DNA of 64,000 nucleotides from Paenibacillus uliginis N3/975 (lineage in GTDB: Bacteria > Bacillota > Bacilli > Paenibacillales > Paenibacillaceae). The DNA lies in assembly GCF_900177425.1 (NCBI RefSeq), contig NZ_LT840184.1:4449514-4513513 (forward strand). Direction: 5' to 3'. Shown here in pieces: positions 50,821 to 61,621 of the stretch (positions within the stretch are counted from its first letter, which is position 1; each line of letters starts with the position of its first letter). Position numbers and translations under genes: made by a program. Below the pieces are notes generated by a model. That model was not told the origin of the DNA. It ran no database searches and worked only from the letters and a program-made list of their open reading frames with translations.

Positions 50821-53800
50821 TTACATCAATGTAACAATATCAGCCTTCCCCACAGCTCTTTTCTTATCAATAAATGCTGCAAGCTCTTCTACTGTTGGAT
50901 AAGTAAAAATATCCGAAATGTCAACCATTCCAGGGTAGATGGAACCTAATTCTTTCATCAGCTGCATAGCATGAATGGAATCGCCACCAATAGAATTGAA
51001 ATTTTCGTAAATATCTATTTCATCTAAATCAAGTGTAATTGCATAGATGTAGGCCACATTTTTTTCCGCTTCGGTGTACTCCTTACCCTTTCCCAGAATC
51101 AATAAGTCTTCTGGATTCAGTAGTTTTTTTACTTCCTTACTTCCTATATCCTTGTTCTTTCTCTTATAACGTGCAAGTTTCTTCTGTAAATCATCAGATA
51201 GTCCGAAAGGCAGATTGTCTTCACCGATTTGCCAGAGCATATCAAGATTGATCTGGCCCGGAACCACATTACTTAATTTGGAATTTATAACATTGTCCAG
51301 AGCGCTAATCGCAACATGAGTATCCAGCGATTTAAACATAGTTAAAGAATCAGCCACTTGATAGTCGACCGCCATACCGGTTTCACTCCAACCAGGCCAG
51401 TTAACTGTCTGAGCTGCCAACCCTTTTTTCAAAAGATACGATGCGTATGCATCAAGAAACGCATTGGCTGCCGTGTAATCGCCTTGACCGAGTCCGCCGA
51501 ACAAACTTTGCATCGAGGAGAACAGAATGAAGAAATCAAGCTCCTGATCTCTTGTTAATTCATCGATAATGACAGTGCCAAAGACCTTCGGAGTAAGGAC
51601 ACTATTAAAAATGTCCATGTCTTTGCGGAATAGAAAGCCTTCGCCGGCAACGCCTGCACAATGCACGACCCCATTGATGCGGCCATACACCGCCTTTAAT
51701 TCTTCAACGATGATATTCATTTGACCAATATCACACACATCTGAATACCGTAGAATGACGTTGCATCCTTTGCTTTCAAGACGCTGAATGCCGCGGATTA
51801 AACTGCATGCTTTTTTGTCTTCTTCTTTATCTAACACAGCTTGCCATTCGGAACGTTCCTGTAGCTTTCTCCGGCCTAATAAACAGATATTGCATGGTCC
51901 CGAATCTCCCAAAAGCAATGCGGTTTCTAAGCCGAGACCGCCTGTCCCTCCAGTGATCAGATAGATTCCTTCATTTTTGATTTTAACTTCCTTAATATCA
52001 TCAGGCTGAACGTCGATAGTTACTAGCATTTCGGTATAGCGCACATTGTTGCGGTAAGCGACACGGAAGGCTTGCTTATCTATGCGAAGCGCTTCGTTCA
52101 TCACTGTGTCAATACTGGTAAGATAATCGATGTCGATACATTTGTATGTGTATAATGGGCATTCCGCTTGAGTCGCTTTGGCCAGAGCTAAAAATGATGC
52201 GTTAGCAGGTTTGATATAGGCTTCTTCGTTGTCAATAGCATGAGCATTTTCAGTCAGTAAGACAAAATTCACATTGTTATTTTTCATGTTCAAAAAGCCT
52301 CTTGTCAGGTAGAGCAGGGAGTACAGGCCTTGATTTAACGCCGCAGGATACTGCTCAAGGGCAAAGTCCGTTTGGTTAAAATTAATAGTGCCCAAGTGAT
52401 AGACAGTTGAGATATTCTCCGGGCCAATCGATTCCAGAAGCTTCAAATAATCCTCTTCCGATGAACCTACGGTGTAGTGTGACGAATCAAGCTTTGCGAA
52501 AGCCTCACCGAAGGATACAAAATACAGATGGTTATCTAATGTCTGGAGTCTACCTGCTAGATCACTTGATAACCCGGATTGATCCGTAAAGATCAGGATA
52601 TCACCATCTGGAATCAAGCTCTCACTCTTATCCGCCGCTTGCGGAGCCCACCTTACCCCATAAAAAGAATTATTTACGTACTCATGGATATCATTGATCT
52701 TCTTCAGTGATGTTTCTTCTATTTCGGCAATAATGTTTCCTTCCATATCCGCAAGCACCACATTAAAGCTCATGATTTCGGAATCATTACCTTTTGGAAT
52801 TCTTCTGATTTTGCTGTAAAAGTGTCCCGGTAGCTTTTTGTAGAACTTCAGGCCCTTATAGGAGAACGGTAAGAAGTGTTCTTCACCTTGATAGAGCAGC
52901 ATGGTGGCCATATTGACGGCTGTATCCATCAAACCGGGATGGCAAGCATATTCTTCCAAATCCTTTGATAACTTATCGGGAATTTTAACTTCCGTATAGA
53001 TGGTTAGGCCTTCCTCATCCTTATTCTGATAGAAATGCTGTACGCAGTTCCATCTTTCCCCAAAAGCGTTCATTCCGTTCTCGTCCAACGTTGTCTTTAA
53101 CGGAAGCACAGTCACCTCAGGATCTGTCACAATGCTGTTAAATTCAGCTGTTTTTCCGACGGTGTCGTTATGAAAATATGCATTGCCTCTTGCATGTTCA
53201 ATCCAAGTGTCACCATTTGCGTTCGCATGTCTAGAAACAACAGAGAAGCTTGCATCGCCCTCTTCCTTAGTAATAACGATATGAGTTTCCAGATCCTCAT
53301 CTTCAACAGAGGCTACCAACGGAGAAAGGAATACAATGTTTTTAATCACAACGTTCTCGTTGTCATAGCACTGCCGGAATGATTCTTTAATGACCTCAAT
53401 GTACGCTGTGCCGGGAAGTATATTGCCGCCCATAATTTTATGGTCCTGCAGTACCCAATGCTTCTTAAGATTAAAGTTCATCAGATATATGTTTTGTCTC
53501 ATGGAGTCGACAAGACATCTCTCAACCAGAGGATGGAGTGCCTGATTGTTCGCTGCAGCATCCTCGCTTACAATTTTCGTCACTTTGACATCGCCCCAGT
53601 AATGAGTTCTATCAAATGGATAGGTTGGTAATGGGATACGACTATAAAGCCCCTGACGGTATACCTGGGTCCAGTCTACATTAGCCCCCTTAACATACAA
53701 GGCACATAAATCTAAAAGCATTGCACAATAGTCCTCGTCCTCTTCACGATCCTTCAATGTATCCGCAATCTTCTGGGCTTGAGATTTGATGTGGCGAAGC

Positions 53801-55593
53801 TCGCTTTCGGTAATTTCTCCTTCCTGCTTATGCTGGCGTTTGTCGGATACAACGTGGTTCTTGTTATAAAAGATCTGTTTGTCTTCGATGGATTTCAATC
53901 CGCTTTGACTGAGCAATGCGATTTTTTCCTTCAATTGCTCCAGACTATTAATAACCATAGCCACACGATATCCGTAATCTCCCCGTCCCGTATTGGCTGT
54001 GAAACAAAGATTGTCAATATTTAACTGTGTTTTATTTTCCAAGTATTTATTGTAATTCTTGATGATATTAAGCATGGCAGTCTCTGTTTTCGCAGATAGC
54101 GTCAAAATATTATTCCTGGATATGCCCGTTTTCGTTTCCTGTACTTTTTGATATTCCTCAACAACCATATGACAGTTTGTCCCACTGAAACCGTAGGAGC
54201 TAACACCTGCACGGAGTGGCTGCTCATTATCTTCCCAATGTGTGACTTTATCTACTACAAAAATCGGCGAATCCATAAAATTAATATGCGGATTTGGTTC
54301 TTCGAAATGCAGGCTCGGTGGTAACGTATGCTGATTCATTGATAACAATACTTTTAACAGGTTTGCAGGCCCAGAAGCTCCGACCGTATGTCCGATACTT
54401 GTCTTGACAGAACCAATGCCGCAGAATTGTTTTCTATCAGTGTATTTCGAAAAGGCATTCGAAAGACTTAGAATTTCAATCGGATCACCCAGTTGTGTGG
54501 CCGTCCCATGTGCTTCTACATAGCTAATAGATTCGGGCGCAACTTTAGCCCGCTTCCACGCATCAATGATCACTTCCTCTTGCGCCAGCGGGTTCGGGGC
54601 GGTCAGACCATTAGAAGCACCATCATTGTTAATCGCACTGCCTTTGATAATACCGTAAATATGGTCACGATCTTTCACCGCTTTTGTGAGCGACTTTAGT
54701 ACAAATACGACAACACCTTCACCAAAAACAGTTCCGCTGGACTTTTTGTCAAAGGAACGTACCCGGTTATCATTTGATGAGACTGCCTGCATAACGCCAT
54801 TGGCCTCTTCATCTGCCTTTTCCGTTTCACTAACCGATTTAGCGCCCTTTGAGCCAATAGAAATCCCACCGGCAAGAGCCATTTCACATTCCTGATTTCG
54901 AATTGAATTGCAGGCCTCATGAATCGCAACTAATCCAGAGGAGCAAGCTGTATCGAGTACCATTGCTGGCCCTTTCAGATTGAAAATGTAGTTGATCCGG
55001 CTGGCAAGAATGCCGCTCCAGATTCCACTCAGTGTCATTTGATCCCATTCAGTAATGTATTTATATTCAGTTGTGGTTGTACTATCCTTGCCAACAAAAA
55101 CACCTGTTTTGGTATTTTTAATATTCTCCGCCCCATAACCAGCATCTTCAATCGCGCTCCATGCGACTTCCATGAAAACCCGCTGTTCTGGATCTATACA
55201 TTTCGCTTCTCTCGGAGGGATACCGAAGAAGTTCGCATCAAATTTATCCATATCTTCAACAAACAACCCTAAGAAATCTTCCAAATTCTCATGGTCGTCG
55301 GTAATTTGATTCATCCCGACAAATTCCGCATAATGTTTATTTTTAAATACTTTTTCGTAGATCAGCTTGTCTGCCGGCTTGGGGCTCAAACAGGTTCTTC
55401 CGTTCAGCAAATTGTCCCAGAACTCTTCTGGATTATTCGACATAGGAAGCCTGCAAGCTGTACCGATAATAGCAATTTCCTGCGTACTCTCCGTCTCTTT
55501 ATTCTGCAATTCGCTTAATAATTGTACTGCTTCCTGCTGCGATAAAATTTGTTTACCTAGTTGGTCTAAAATAAACCGTTTTACATTATTCAA
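50821..55593 (-). CDS. AT-less polyketide synthase module KS-DH-KR-ACP (last module)
   Basis: About 1590 residues. Numbering from the upstream limit of the open frame at 55626: an N-terminal docking helix, KS 50-490 (active Cys 228 in LDTACSSG, His 373 in EAHGTA, His 413 in IGHTVGASG), DH 698-985 (HKIMGGNILP, His 729; LMDTAVN, Asp 901), KR 1220-1400 (TGGTGGLG; Ser 1370, Tyr 1384 in GDYTAAN), ACP 1510-1590 (GGDSI, Ser 1550). There is no AT domain, so malonyl units must come from the stand-alone AT encoded upstream. The KR has AGE-G rather than LDD. The TTG at 55593 follows AAAGGAG and is chosen over the frame limit at 55626, which has no ribosome site. Confidence 0.93.
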   Translation of the reverse strand: MNNVKRFILDQLGKQILSQQEAVQLLSELQNKETESTQEIAIIGTACRLPMSNNPEEFWDNLLNGRTCLSPKPADKLIYEKVFKNKHYAEFVGMNQITDDHENLEDFLGLFVEDMDKFDANFFGIPPREAKCIDPEQRVFMEVAWSAIEDAGYGAENIKNTKTGVFVGKDSTTTTEYKYITEWDQMTLSGIWSGILASRINYIFNLKGPAMVLDTACSSGLVAIHEACNSIRNQECEMALAGGISIGSKGAKSVSETEKADEEANGVMQAVSSNDNRVRSFDKKSSGTVFGEGVVVFVLKSLTKAVKDRDHIYGIIKGSAINNDGASNGLTAPNPLAQEEVIIDAWKRAKVAPESISYVEAHGTATQLGDPIEILSLSNAFSKYTDRKQFCGIGSVKTSIGHTVGASGPANLLKVLLSMNQHTLPPSLHFEEPNPHINFMDSPIFVVDKVTHWEDNEQPLRAGVSSYGFSGTNCHMVVEEYQKVQETKTGISRNNILTLSAKTETAMLNIIKNYNKYLENKTQLNIDNLCFTANTGRGDYGYRVAMVINSLEQLKEKIALLSQSGLKSIEDKQIFYNKNHVVSDKRQHKQEGEITESELRHIKSQAQKIADTLKDREEDEDYCAMLLDLCALYVKGANVDWTQVYRQGLYSRIPLPTYPFDRTHYWGDVKVTKIVSEDAAANNQALHPLVERCLVDSMRQNIYLMNFNLKKHWVLQDHKIMGGNILPGTAYIEVIKESFRQCYDNENVVIKNIVFLSPLVASVEDEDLETHIVITKEEGDASFSVVSRHANANGDTWIEHARGNAYFHNDTVGKTAEFNSIVTDPEVTVLPLKTTLDENGMNAFGERWNCVQHFYQNKDEEGLTIYTEVKIPDKLSKDLEEYACHPGLMDTAVNMATMLLYQGEEHFLPFSYKGLKFYKKLPGHFYSKIRRIPKGNDSEIMSFNVVLADMEGNIIAEIEETSLKKINDIHEYVNNSFYGVRWAPQAADKSESLIPDGDILIFTDQSGLSSDLAGRLQTLDNHLYFVSFGEAFAKLDSSHYTVGSSEEDYLKLLESIGPENISTVYHLGTINFNQTDFALEQYPAALNQGLYSLLYLTRGFLNMKNNNVNFVLLTENAHAIDNEEAYIKPANASFLALAKATQAECPLYTYKCIDIDYLTSIDTVMNEALRIDKQAFRVAYRNNVRYTEMLVTIDVQPDDIKEVKIKNEGIYLITGGTGGLGLETALLLGDSGPCNICLLGRRKLQERSEWQAVLDKEEDKKACSLIRGIQRLESKGCNVILRYSDVCDIGQMNIIVEELKAVYGRINGVVHCAGVAGEGFLFRKDMDIFNSVLTPKVFGTVIIDELTRDQELDFFILFSSMQSLFGGLGQGDYTAANAFLDAYASYLLKKGLAAQTVNWPGWSETGMAVDYQVADSLTMFKSLDTHVAISALDNVINSKLSNVVPGQINLDMLWQIGEDNLPFGLSDDLQKKLARYKRKNKDIGSKEVKKLLNPEDLLILGKGKEYTEAEKNVAYIYAITLDLDEIDIYENFNSIGGDSIHAMQLMKELGSIYPGMVDISDIFTYPTVEELAAFIDKKRAVGKADIVTLM

Positions 55594-55629
55594 CTTATTC
55601 ACTCCTTTGAGATAGTTACTGTCCAATTT

Positions 55630-58600
55630 TTACTCATCAAGCAGTGCCAGTATTTGATCGAGATCCATATCGCCACCGACAAACTGTGCAACCATTTTTT
55701 CAAGATTCTTTTCGTTCTGTTCTTCCTCAATCACGAGCTTTTTCGTACTTGCGCTCACCTTGGACTCGATATAATTTGAAATATCCAAAACAGAGGAATA
55801 AACAAAGATATCGGTAATGGCCGTTACTCCTGGGTAGGCTTTATTTAATTCCTTGTGCAGATAAGCAGCCAACAATGAGTTACCTCCGGATTCGAAAAAC
55901 TTGTCATGGAGATCGACTTCATCGACACTCAGGGTTTTAGCCCAGGCGGAGATCACATGCTTTTCAATTTCCGTCAGTTTATCCATACTTTTCCCAGTCA
56001 CGACAACATCATGAAGATCTCGCTCAGTGGTCGTAGTTACCTTTGTGGCAGTTCCACGCTTTTTCTCTATTTTTTCAGAGAACTTTATTTTTTTCCCATA
56101 CCCTTGACTTTCTGATGCTAACACAGAGTAATTGACGTCACCCACCAAAACTCTAGGCAACCCGGTTTGCAGCGCGTAAGCAAAGGCATTGGCCCCTTCT
56201 GCATCCTTAACAAAATGCACATACATTCCGTTTGCATTCAGACCATTAGCAACGGCCATACCCGACTCACTCCAACCTGTCCAGTTGATGGTCAGGCTTG
56301 GAATTCCTAAACTTCTACGATAATATGTAAAGCTGTCCTGATAGGCATTGGCCGCTATATAATCACTCTGCCCTGCTGCCCCAAACAGAGATGCGAACGA
56401 CGAGCACATAACGAAGAAACTCAGTTGATCGTCACGGGTCAATTCATGAAGCATCCATGTCCCGTAGACCTTCGGGCGTAAGACCGCCTCGAATGTTCCC
56501 CAATCCTTTTTCATAATGAATCCGTCACCCGCCACACCAGCGGTATGGATCACACCATCGATCGCTCCGTACTGATCTCGGATATCCTGCAACGTCTCCT
56601 TCAACTGTCCATAATCAGCGATATCAACCTGTAAGATTTCCAAATCTTTTCCATCCGACCAAAGTTTATTTACTTGATCGATCTTGTTCTGGAAGAAGAT
56701 ATCATCATGTACCTTTAACGCCTTAAACATCTCACGGGAATACGTCCTGTTCAGAAGAATGACGCGAATCGCCGGATTCACACTAAACAAATATCTACAG
56801 ATGGCTAGTCCCATGCCGCCTAATCCGCCGGTGATGATGTAAGTCCCTTGATCCTTGAGTTCCAGCTTTTTCTCAGCCAATTGCTCGGAGTAAGACACCG
56901 TATCCAGCTGTTCTACATATCTCTTGTTATCTCTAAAAGCCACCGCGTACATCGTTTCGTCATAAAACAACTCATCCAGGAGGGACGCTATCTCCGTATT
57001 TCCATCACAATCCACAGTGCGAGTTTTAATATTAGCGTACTCTTCTCCAATGCTAGCCCCCATCCCGGCTAGTGCACGATTAATTGGATATACTTGATCT
57101 TCATCACCCGTTACGAAGGTCGCATTCGACGTCATCAAGACTAGGCGGATCTCTTGCCTAACGTCTTGCTTCAGCAGTGCTTTAATCAGGTCAAATGTGC
57201 TTTTCAAAATAATCTTTGTTTCATACACAACATCATGAACTGATTGAACATCCCCATTCGAAAGTGACGCCAGTTGTACGATGTACTTGATTCTCTCTTT
57301 AGGAAATAGACTCAGCCAACCTTCAAAATCATTATCTCCAGCGAGCTGGAACGCTACCATGCGGTGACCAAACCGGTGTTGCAGTGCTTCCATCAGCGGA
57401 CTGAACTTCTGGTCAGGTCGATGCAATACTAAAAGGAGATCCTCATCATCTAGAAACATCAAGGCATTTTCATGTGCATTTTCATAAGAAACCCAGCTCG
57501 TTGCATGGTACATGTCTAATTGGCTGTTTTCTTTCCTCATGAAAAATTCCGGCTGATGCACTTTCTTAATGCTGTAGTCTTCCAGTTCGGCAATAACCCG
57601 TCCATTTTCCGTCAAAAGTGTGATATCGAAGGCTGCAAATTCATCCGAATCGTTTCCCTGAGTTTTTCTTTTAATGTGACTGTACAAATTTTCTGGAAGT
57701 GCCTCGTAGAACCTAGCTTTTGAACAAGAGAACGGCAAATACACACTTTGCAGGAGGAAATTCCCTCCATTTATTGCCGGGTCCAACATCGACGGAAATA
57801 AAAAGTAATTTTTTATGTCCTGTGTAAGAGATGAATTCAGTTCAAGGTGAAGCAAAACTTCATTGTCATTTAAATAGACGTCCTTTAAATGGCCCCACTT
57901 TTCTCCATCGATCTCAACGATCGACAGAGTGTTTGGTTTTGTCGCCGTATCGGCCTTTTTACAACGGTCAATAATTTCATTTGCATGTAAAGTAAATCGC
58001 ACTTGTTCACATTCTTCACTCACCCTCAGTTCCAGATGAGGCGTCCACTCATGTTCATCATTATTTTTGCTGTAGCATGAGATGCTCAACTCAGAATTCC
58101 CCATTTTTGCAAGCGTGTGAACAATCCGCACTTCATCTTCCTTACAAACAAATGGGACTAAGTAGGACAGTTCCTGAATCTCGAAATGATTTTTTTTCAA
58201 AAAACGGCTACTGACAAACTGAGCCATCTCGATAAATGCAGTTCCAGGTAAAACATACACGCCGTTGATCTTATGAGATTTTAGTTCCCAACAGCTATCT
58301 ATACTCATATCAGTGGAATACACCTGCATTTGATGAGTATCGAGAACACATTTATGAACTAAGGGATGAAGCTTCGCCAAGTTATTATTTTGTAATGACG
58401 AAGATTCCTTTTCAGGGAAATTAATCCAGTAACGTTTATAATTAAAGGGATAAGTAGGAATATTCAGTCTATACCGAACCTCATTTTTATAAAACTGATG
58501 CCACTGAATGTCTGCTCCCTGAACATAGAGGTCTAAGATTTTCTGCAGCAGCTGCTCATATAAATTAGCATCCTGCTCCTCATTGACCTGTTTGATTAAT

Positions 58601-60324
58601 AGATTTGCCTGCTCCGTTAATGACTTTTTCCAAGAGGAAGTAATATATCCCTCTATCTGCAGTTGTACATCTGTCACCTTATGTTCGCGATACATATAAC
58701 GCTCATCAGTAAGCTGATGAATGTCAAACACTTGGTTTGAAAAATCATCGATTGAATCGAGAATCATCGCAAACCGGCAATTGTAATGCCCACGGCCGAT
58801 ATTAGCCGTATAACAGAAATCATCCAAACTACAATCTGGAAACCGCCGGAGATAGGTCTGATAATCCTTAATCAAACGCATAACCCCCTCCTTGTTCTTC
58901 GCAGAGACGGTCAACAATCTTACTGGAGCGGCGCTTTCTTCCATTCTTTGCAACACAGGTGCTTCCTCCAAGACCAGATGACAGTTCGTACCGCTCATTC
59001 CAAAGGAGCTGACCCCACATCTTCTCGAACCGGATTCCGTTTCCCAGGGCACCAATTTGTCATTGATGTAAACCGGGGATGATATAAAGTTGATCTTTCG
59101 GTTTGGCACCTCAAAATGAAGAGTAGGCAGTAATTGCTTGTGCTTCAGCATCAAGATTGCTTTCACCAAGCCTGCAAGCCCCGAAGCGCAGTCTAGATGC
59201 CCGGCATTTGATTTCACTGAACCAATTGCACAAAACTGCTTCTTATCTGTAAAACTGCCGAATGCTCGTTCGATACCATTGATTTCGACTGGATCTCCTA
59301 GATTAGTAGCGGTACCGTGCGCTTCGATATAGGTGATCGTTTCCGGATTAATACCCGCATCCTTCCACGCTGCCTTGATGACTTCTTCTTGTGCAGCCGC
59401 ATTTGGAGCTGTGATGCCGACGGATGCACCATCCTGATTGATGCTGCTGCCCTTAATTACAGCATAGATGTTATCGCGATCCCGTACGGCCTGACGGAGC
59501 GATTTAAGGACGATACAGATGACGCCTTCACCTATACCAGTACCATCTGCACGGTCATCAAATGTTTTGGTTCTGCCGGAAGAGGATTCGATCCCCATCT
59601 TCTTTCCATGCTGATGAGGAGGCAATGTCTTCAAGCGTACAGAACCCGCCAACGCCATCGAAACCTCACCGTCTCTAATTTGCTGACAAGCCAGATGAAC
59701 AGCCACTAACGAAGATGAGCAAGAAGTATCAACATTAACCGCCGGACCTTTCAAATTCAGAAAATAGCTGATTCGGCTTGCGATAATCGCGTCCACATTT
59801 CCTGACACCGCCACGCCATACATATAATTATCAGTCTCTTCAACCACCATATTGTATGGATTTTGTGGATTGTTGTACCCCAGAAAAACTCCGGTTTTGC
59901 TTCCGTTCAAGATACCTTTACCGTATCCAGAATCCTCCAAAGCAGTCCAGGCAGATTCAAGAAACAGCCGTTGAGCCGGCTCCATCAGTTCCGCTTCAGC
60001 TGGAGATAACTGAAAAAATCCGGCATCGAACATATCCAACCGATCTATATAAGAGCATGGGGTCAGTTCTTCAGGCAATTGCCTATTAAACTTTAATTTA
60101 TAGAACTGGTTAGCGTCCTTCCAGCGTTCTACTGGGAAATCTCGTATCAGATCAAAACCATTACTCAAATAATCCCAAAGTTCCTCGACGTTTTTAGCAC
60201 TTCCGATCTTTGCGTCAATACCGATAATAGCAATGTCATTCCCCCCAACATCGGCGGCTGCAGATACAGGCACATCACTGGAATCGGGAAGAATCGAAAG
60301 ATGCTTTAAAGCATTCAAATCCAT
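55630..60324 (-). CDS. AT-less polyketide synthase module KS-DH-KR-ACP (first module)
   Basis: 1564 residues. KS 29-460 (Cys 202 in VDTSCSSS, His 336 in EAHGTA, His 376 in NAGHLDCASG), DH 653-925 (HKINGVYVLP, His 684; MLDPAIN, Asp 848), KR 1158-1345 (TGGLGGMG; Ser 1309, Tyr 1322 in SDYIAAN; AGD-G at the stereochemistry loop), ACP 1450-1525 (GGNSL, Ser 1483). The C-terminus ends in VGGDMDLDQILALLDE, a docking-type tail that may meet the N-terminal helix of the next protein. There is no AT domain. RBS AAGGGGGG precedes the ATG, 13 bases after the AT gene ends. Since the upstream gene is an NRPS, this KS should take an aminoacyl chain. Confidence 0.95.
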   Translation of the reverse strand: MDLNALKHLSILPDSSDVPVSAAADVGGNDIAIIGIDAKIGSAKNVEELWDYLSNGFDLIRDFPVERWKDANQFYKLKFNRQLPEELTPCSYIDRLDMFDAGFFQLSPAEAELMEPAQRLFLESAWTALEDSGYGKGILNGSKTGVFLGYNNPQNPYNMVVEETDNYMYGVAVSGNVDAIIASRISYFLNLKGPAVNVDTSCSSSLVAVHLACQQIRDGEVSMALAGSVRLKTLPPHQHGKKMGIESSSGRTKTFDDRADGTGIGEGVICIVLKSLRQAVRDRDNIYAVIKGSSINQDGASVGITAPNAAAQEEVIKAAWKDAGINPETITYIEAHGTATNLGDPVEINGIERAFGSFTDKKQFCAIGSVKSNAGHLDCASGLAGLVKAILMLKHKQLLPTLHFEVPNRKINFISSPVYINDKLVPWETESGSRRCGVSSFGMSGTNCHLVLEEAPVLQRMEESAAPVRLLTVSAKNKEGVMRLIKDYQTYLRRFPDCSLDDFCYTANIGRGHYNCRFAMILDSIDDFSNQVFDIHQLTDERYMYREHKVTDVQLQIEGYITSSWKKSLTEQANLLIKQVNEEQDANLYEQLLQKILDLYVQGADIQWHQFYKNEVRYRLNIPTYPFNYKRYWINFPEKESSSLQNNNLAKLHPLVHKCVLDTHQMQVYSTDMSIDSCWELKSHKINGVYVLPGTAFIEMAQFVSSRFLKKNHFEIQELSYLVPFVCKEDEVRIVHTLAKMGNSELSISCYSKNNDEHEWTPHLELRVSEECEQVRFTLHANEIIDRCKKADTATKPNTLSIVEIDGEKWGHLKDVYLNDNEVLLHLELNSSLTQDIKNYFLFPSMLDPAINGGNFLLQSVYLPFSCSKARFYEALPENLYSHIKRKTQGNDSDEFAAFDITLLTENGRVIAELEDYSIKKVHQPEFFMRKENSQLDMYHATSWVSYENAHENALMFLDDEDLLLVLHRPDQKFSPLMEALQHRFGHRMVAFQLAGDNDFEGWLSLFPKERIKYIVQLASLSNGDVQSVHDVVYETKIILKSTFDLIKALLKQDVRQEIRLVLMTSNATFVTGDEDQVYPINRALAGMGASIGEEYANIKTRTVDCDGNTEIASLLDELFYDETMYAVAFRDNKRYVEQLDTVSYSEQLAEKKLELKDQGTYIITGGLGGMGLAICRYLFSVNPAIRVILLNRTYSREMFKALKVHDDIFFQNKIDQVNKLWSDGKDLEILQVDIADYGQLKETLQDIRDQYGAIDGVIHTAGVAGDGFIMKKDWGTFEAVLRPKVYGTWMLHELTRDDQLSFFVMCSSFASLFGAAGQSDYIAANAYQDSFTYYRRSLGIPSLTINWTGWSESGMAVANGLNANGMYVHFVKDAEGANAFAYALQTGLPRVLVGDVNYSVLASESQGYGKKIKFSEKIEKKRGTATKVTTTTERDLHDVVVTGKSMDKLTEIEKHVISAWAKTLSVDEVDLHDKFFESGGNSLLAAYLHKELNKAYPGVTAITDIFVYSSVLDISNYIESKVSASTKKLVIEEEQNEKNLEKMVAQFVGGDMDLDQILALLDE

Positions 60325-60337
60325 AAAGATTCCCCCC

Positions 60338-61585
60338 TTAATTGATCATGCTATAGTCAAAATCTTTGAACAAACCTTGGGTACCCGAATCATTAAACAA
60401 TTGCTTGAATCTTGCAATTTGTTCGTCTCGCGGAGTTTTCTTAGTGCGAAACATTTTGAGCAGCATTTCAATTGCCAGTTGCATTTCTTCACTGGTTGCT
60501 ACTCTGTCTTCTCTTTCGATAAGCTGCTGGATATCATTTATGTGATTATATGGTTCGATAACACCCTTACGATATGTTTCCTCATCCCAGTTGAAATTCC
60601 GGGTTGCTGCGGAGATCCCCAAGCTTCTCGACAAAAACGGAATATATTTGTTTTGGATGAATTTTTTTAGAGCAATTATTTCTGAAGGATTATCATAAGA
60701 GTAGGTTGGAAGATCGGACGTAATACCCTTCATCATGTTTTTCAGAACATTACCTGGTCCAAGCTCAACCGCATACTGTACCGTCAGCATCTTGGCATAG
60801 ATCATGCAATTGACCCATTGTACAGGCATCACAATCTGAGCAGTCAGATTCTCAACAATGTCCTCTTTTCCCCCATAGGGCTTTGCTGTTACATTCGAAA
60901 GGACAGAATATTTGAGATCGTTGAAAGTATATTTGGCCAGTTCCTCCTTGAAAAGCTCTGCAGCAGGCTGCATCAACTCACAGTGGAAGGGTGCACTCAC
61001 ATTTAGTCGGCTCACCTTAATATCCTCTTTCTCCAATATCGTTACTACTTGATCTACTGCATTTCGATTACCGGAGATCACGGTTTGAGTTATCGAATTG
61101 AAGTTGGAGATGCTGGCAATCCCCTCCTTTCCCGATACCGATCTGCAAACTTCTTCAAGTTTTTCGATGTCTCGGGTCAATACAGCCACCATTGAGCCGA
61201 GCTCGGGGGCAATTGTCTGCTGCATGAATTCCCCTCGTCTTCTCACAATCTTAACCGCATCAGAAAAATTGATAGCGCCAGCGCAAGTCAACGCTGAGAT
61301 TTCCCCCAAGCTGTGACCAGCCATCAGATCAGGCGTAACCCCTTCTTCTTCCATAAAGACCCGGAACATTGCAACACTGGTGGTCAGAATAGCCGGTTGT
61401 GCATTATATGTGAGTGTCAATTCTGACTTTTCACCCTCAAAGCACATTTTTTTCATATCTAAGGATAACGCTTCACTAGCTTGGTCAAAAACTTCGGATG
61501 CAGTTTTAAAGTTCTCACACAATTTCTTGCCCATTCCAACATATTGCGAACCTTGCCCCGGAAATACAATTGCCTTTTTAGTCAT
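60338..61585 (-). CDS. Stand-alone acyltransferase (malonyl-CoA:ACP transacylase type) with C-terminal extension
   Basis: A 415-residue FabD-like enzyme. Catalytic Ser 92 in AGHSLGE, His 201 in SAPFHCELM, and Arg 117 in VRRRGEF, which binds the malonyl carboxylate, so malonate is the likely unit. FabD is about 310 residues; here about 105 more follow, helical and charged (KKFIQNKYIPFLSRSLGISA ... TKKTPRDEQIARFKQLFND). This supports a trans-acting AT that serves the two AT-less modules rather than fatty acid synthesis. No Shine-Dalgarno lies at the normal distance; see the hairpin just upstream. Confidence 0.93.
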   Translation of the reverse strand: MTKKAIVFPGQGSQYVGMGKKLCENFKTASEVFDQASEALSLDMKKMCFEGEKSELTLTYNAQPAILTTSVAMFRVFMEEEGVTPDLMAGHSLGEISALTCAGAINFSDAVKIVRRRGEFMQQTIAPELGSMVAVLTRDIEKLEEVCRSVSGKEGIASISNFNSITQTVISGNRNAVDQVVTILEKEDIKVSRLNVSAPFHCELMQPAAELFKEELAKYTFNDLKYSVLSNVTAKPYGGKEDIVENLTAQIVMPVQWVNCMIYAKMLTVQYAVELGPGNVLKNMMKGITSDLPTYSYDNPSEIIALKKFIQNKYIPFLSRSLGISAATRNFNWDEETYRKGVIEPYNHINDIQQLIEREDRVATSEEMQLAIEMLLKMFRTKKTPRDEQIARFKQLFNDSGTQGLFKDFDYSMIN

Positions 61586-61594
61586 AATTTAGTG

Positions 61595-61621
61595 ACTAGC
61601 CCATAAATCGTATGGGCTAGT
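61595..61621 (-). promoter_or_regulatory. Hairpin between NRPS and AT genes, possible translation control
   Basis: A perfect 11-base stem (ACTAGCCCATA / TATGGGCTAGT) with a five-base loop, nine bases before the AT start codon. No T-run follows. The only AAGGGTGG lies on the far side (61633-61626) and would come to about 13 bases from the ATG if the hairpin folds. Confidence 0.6.
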
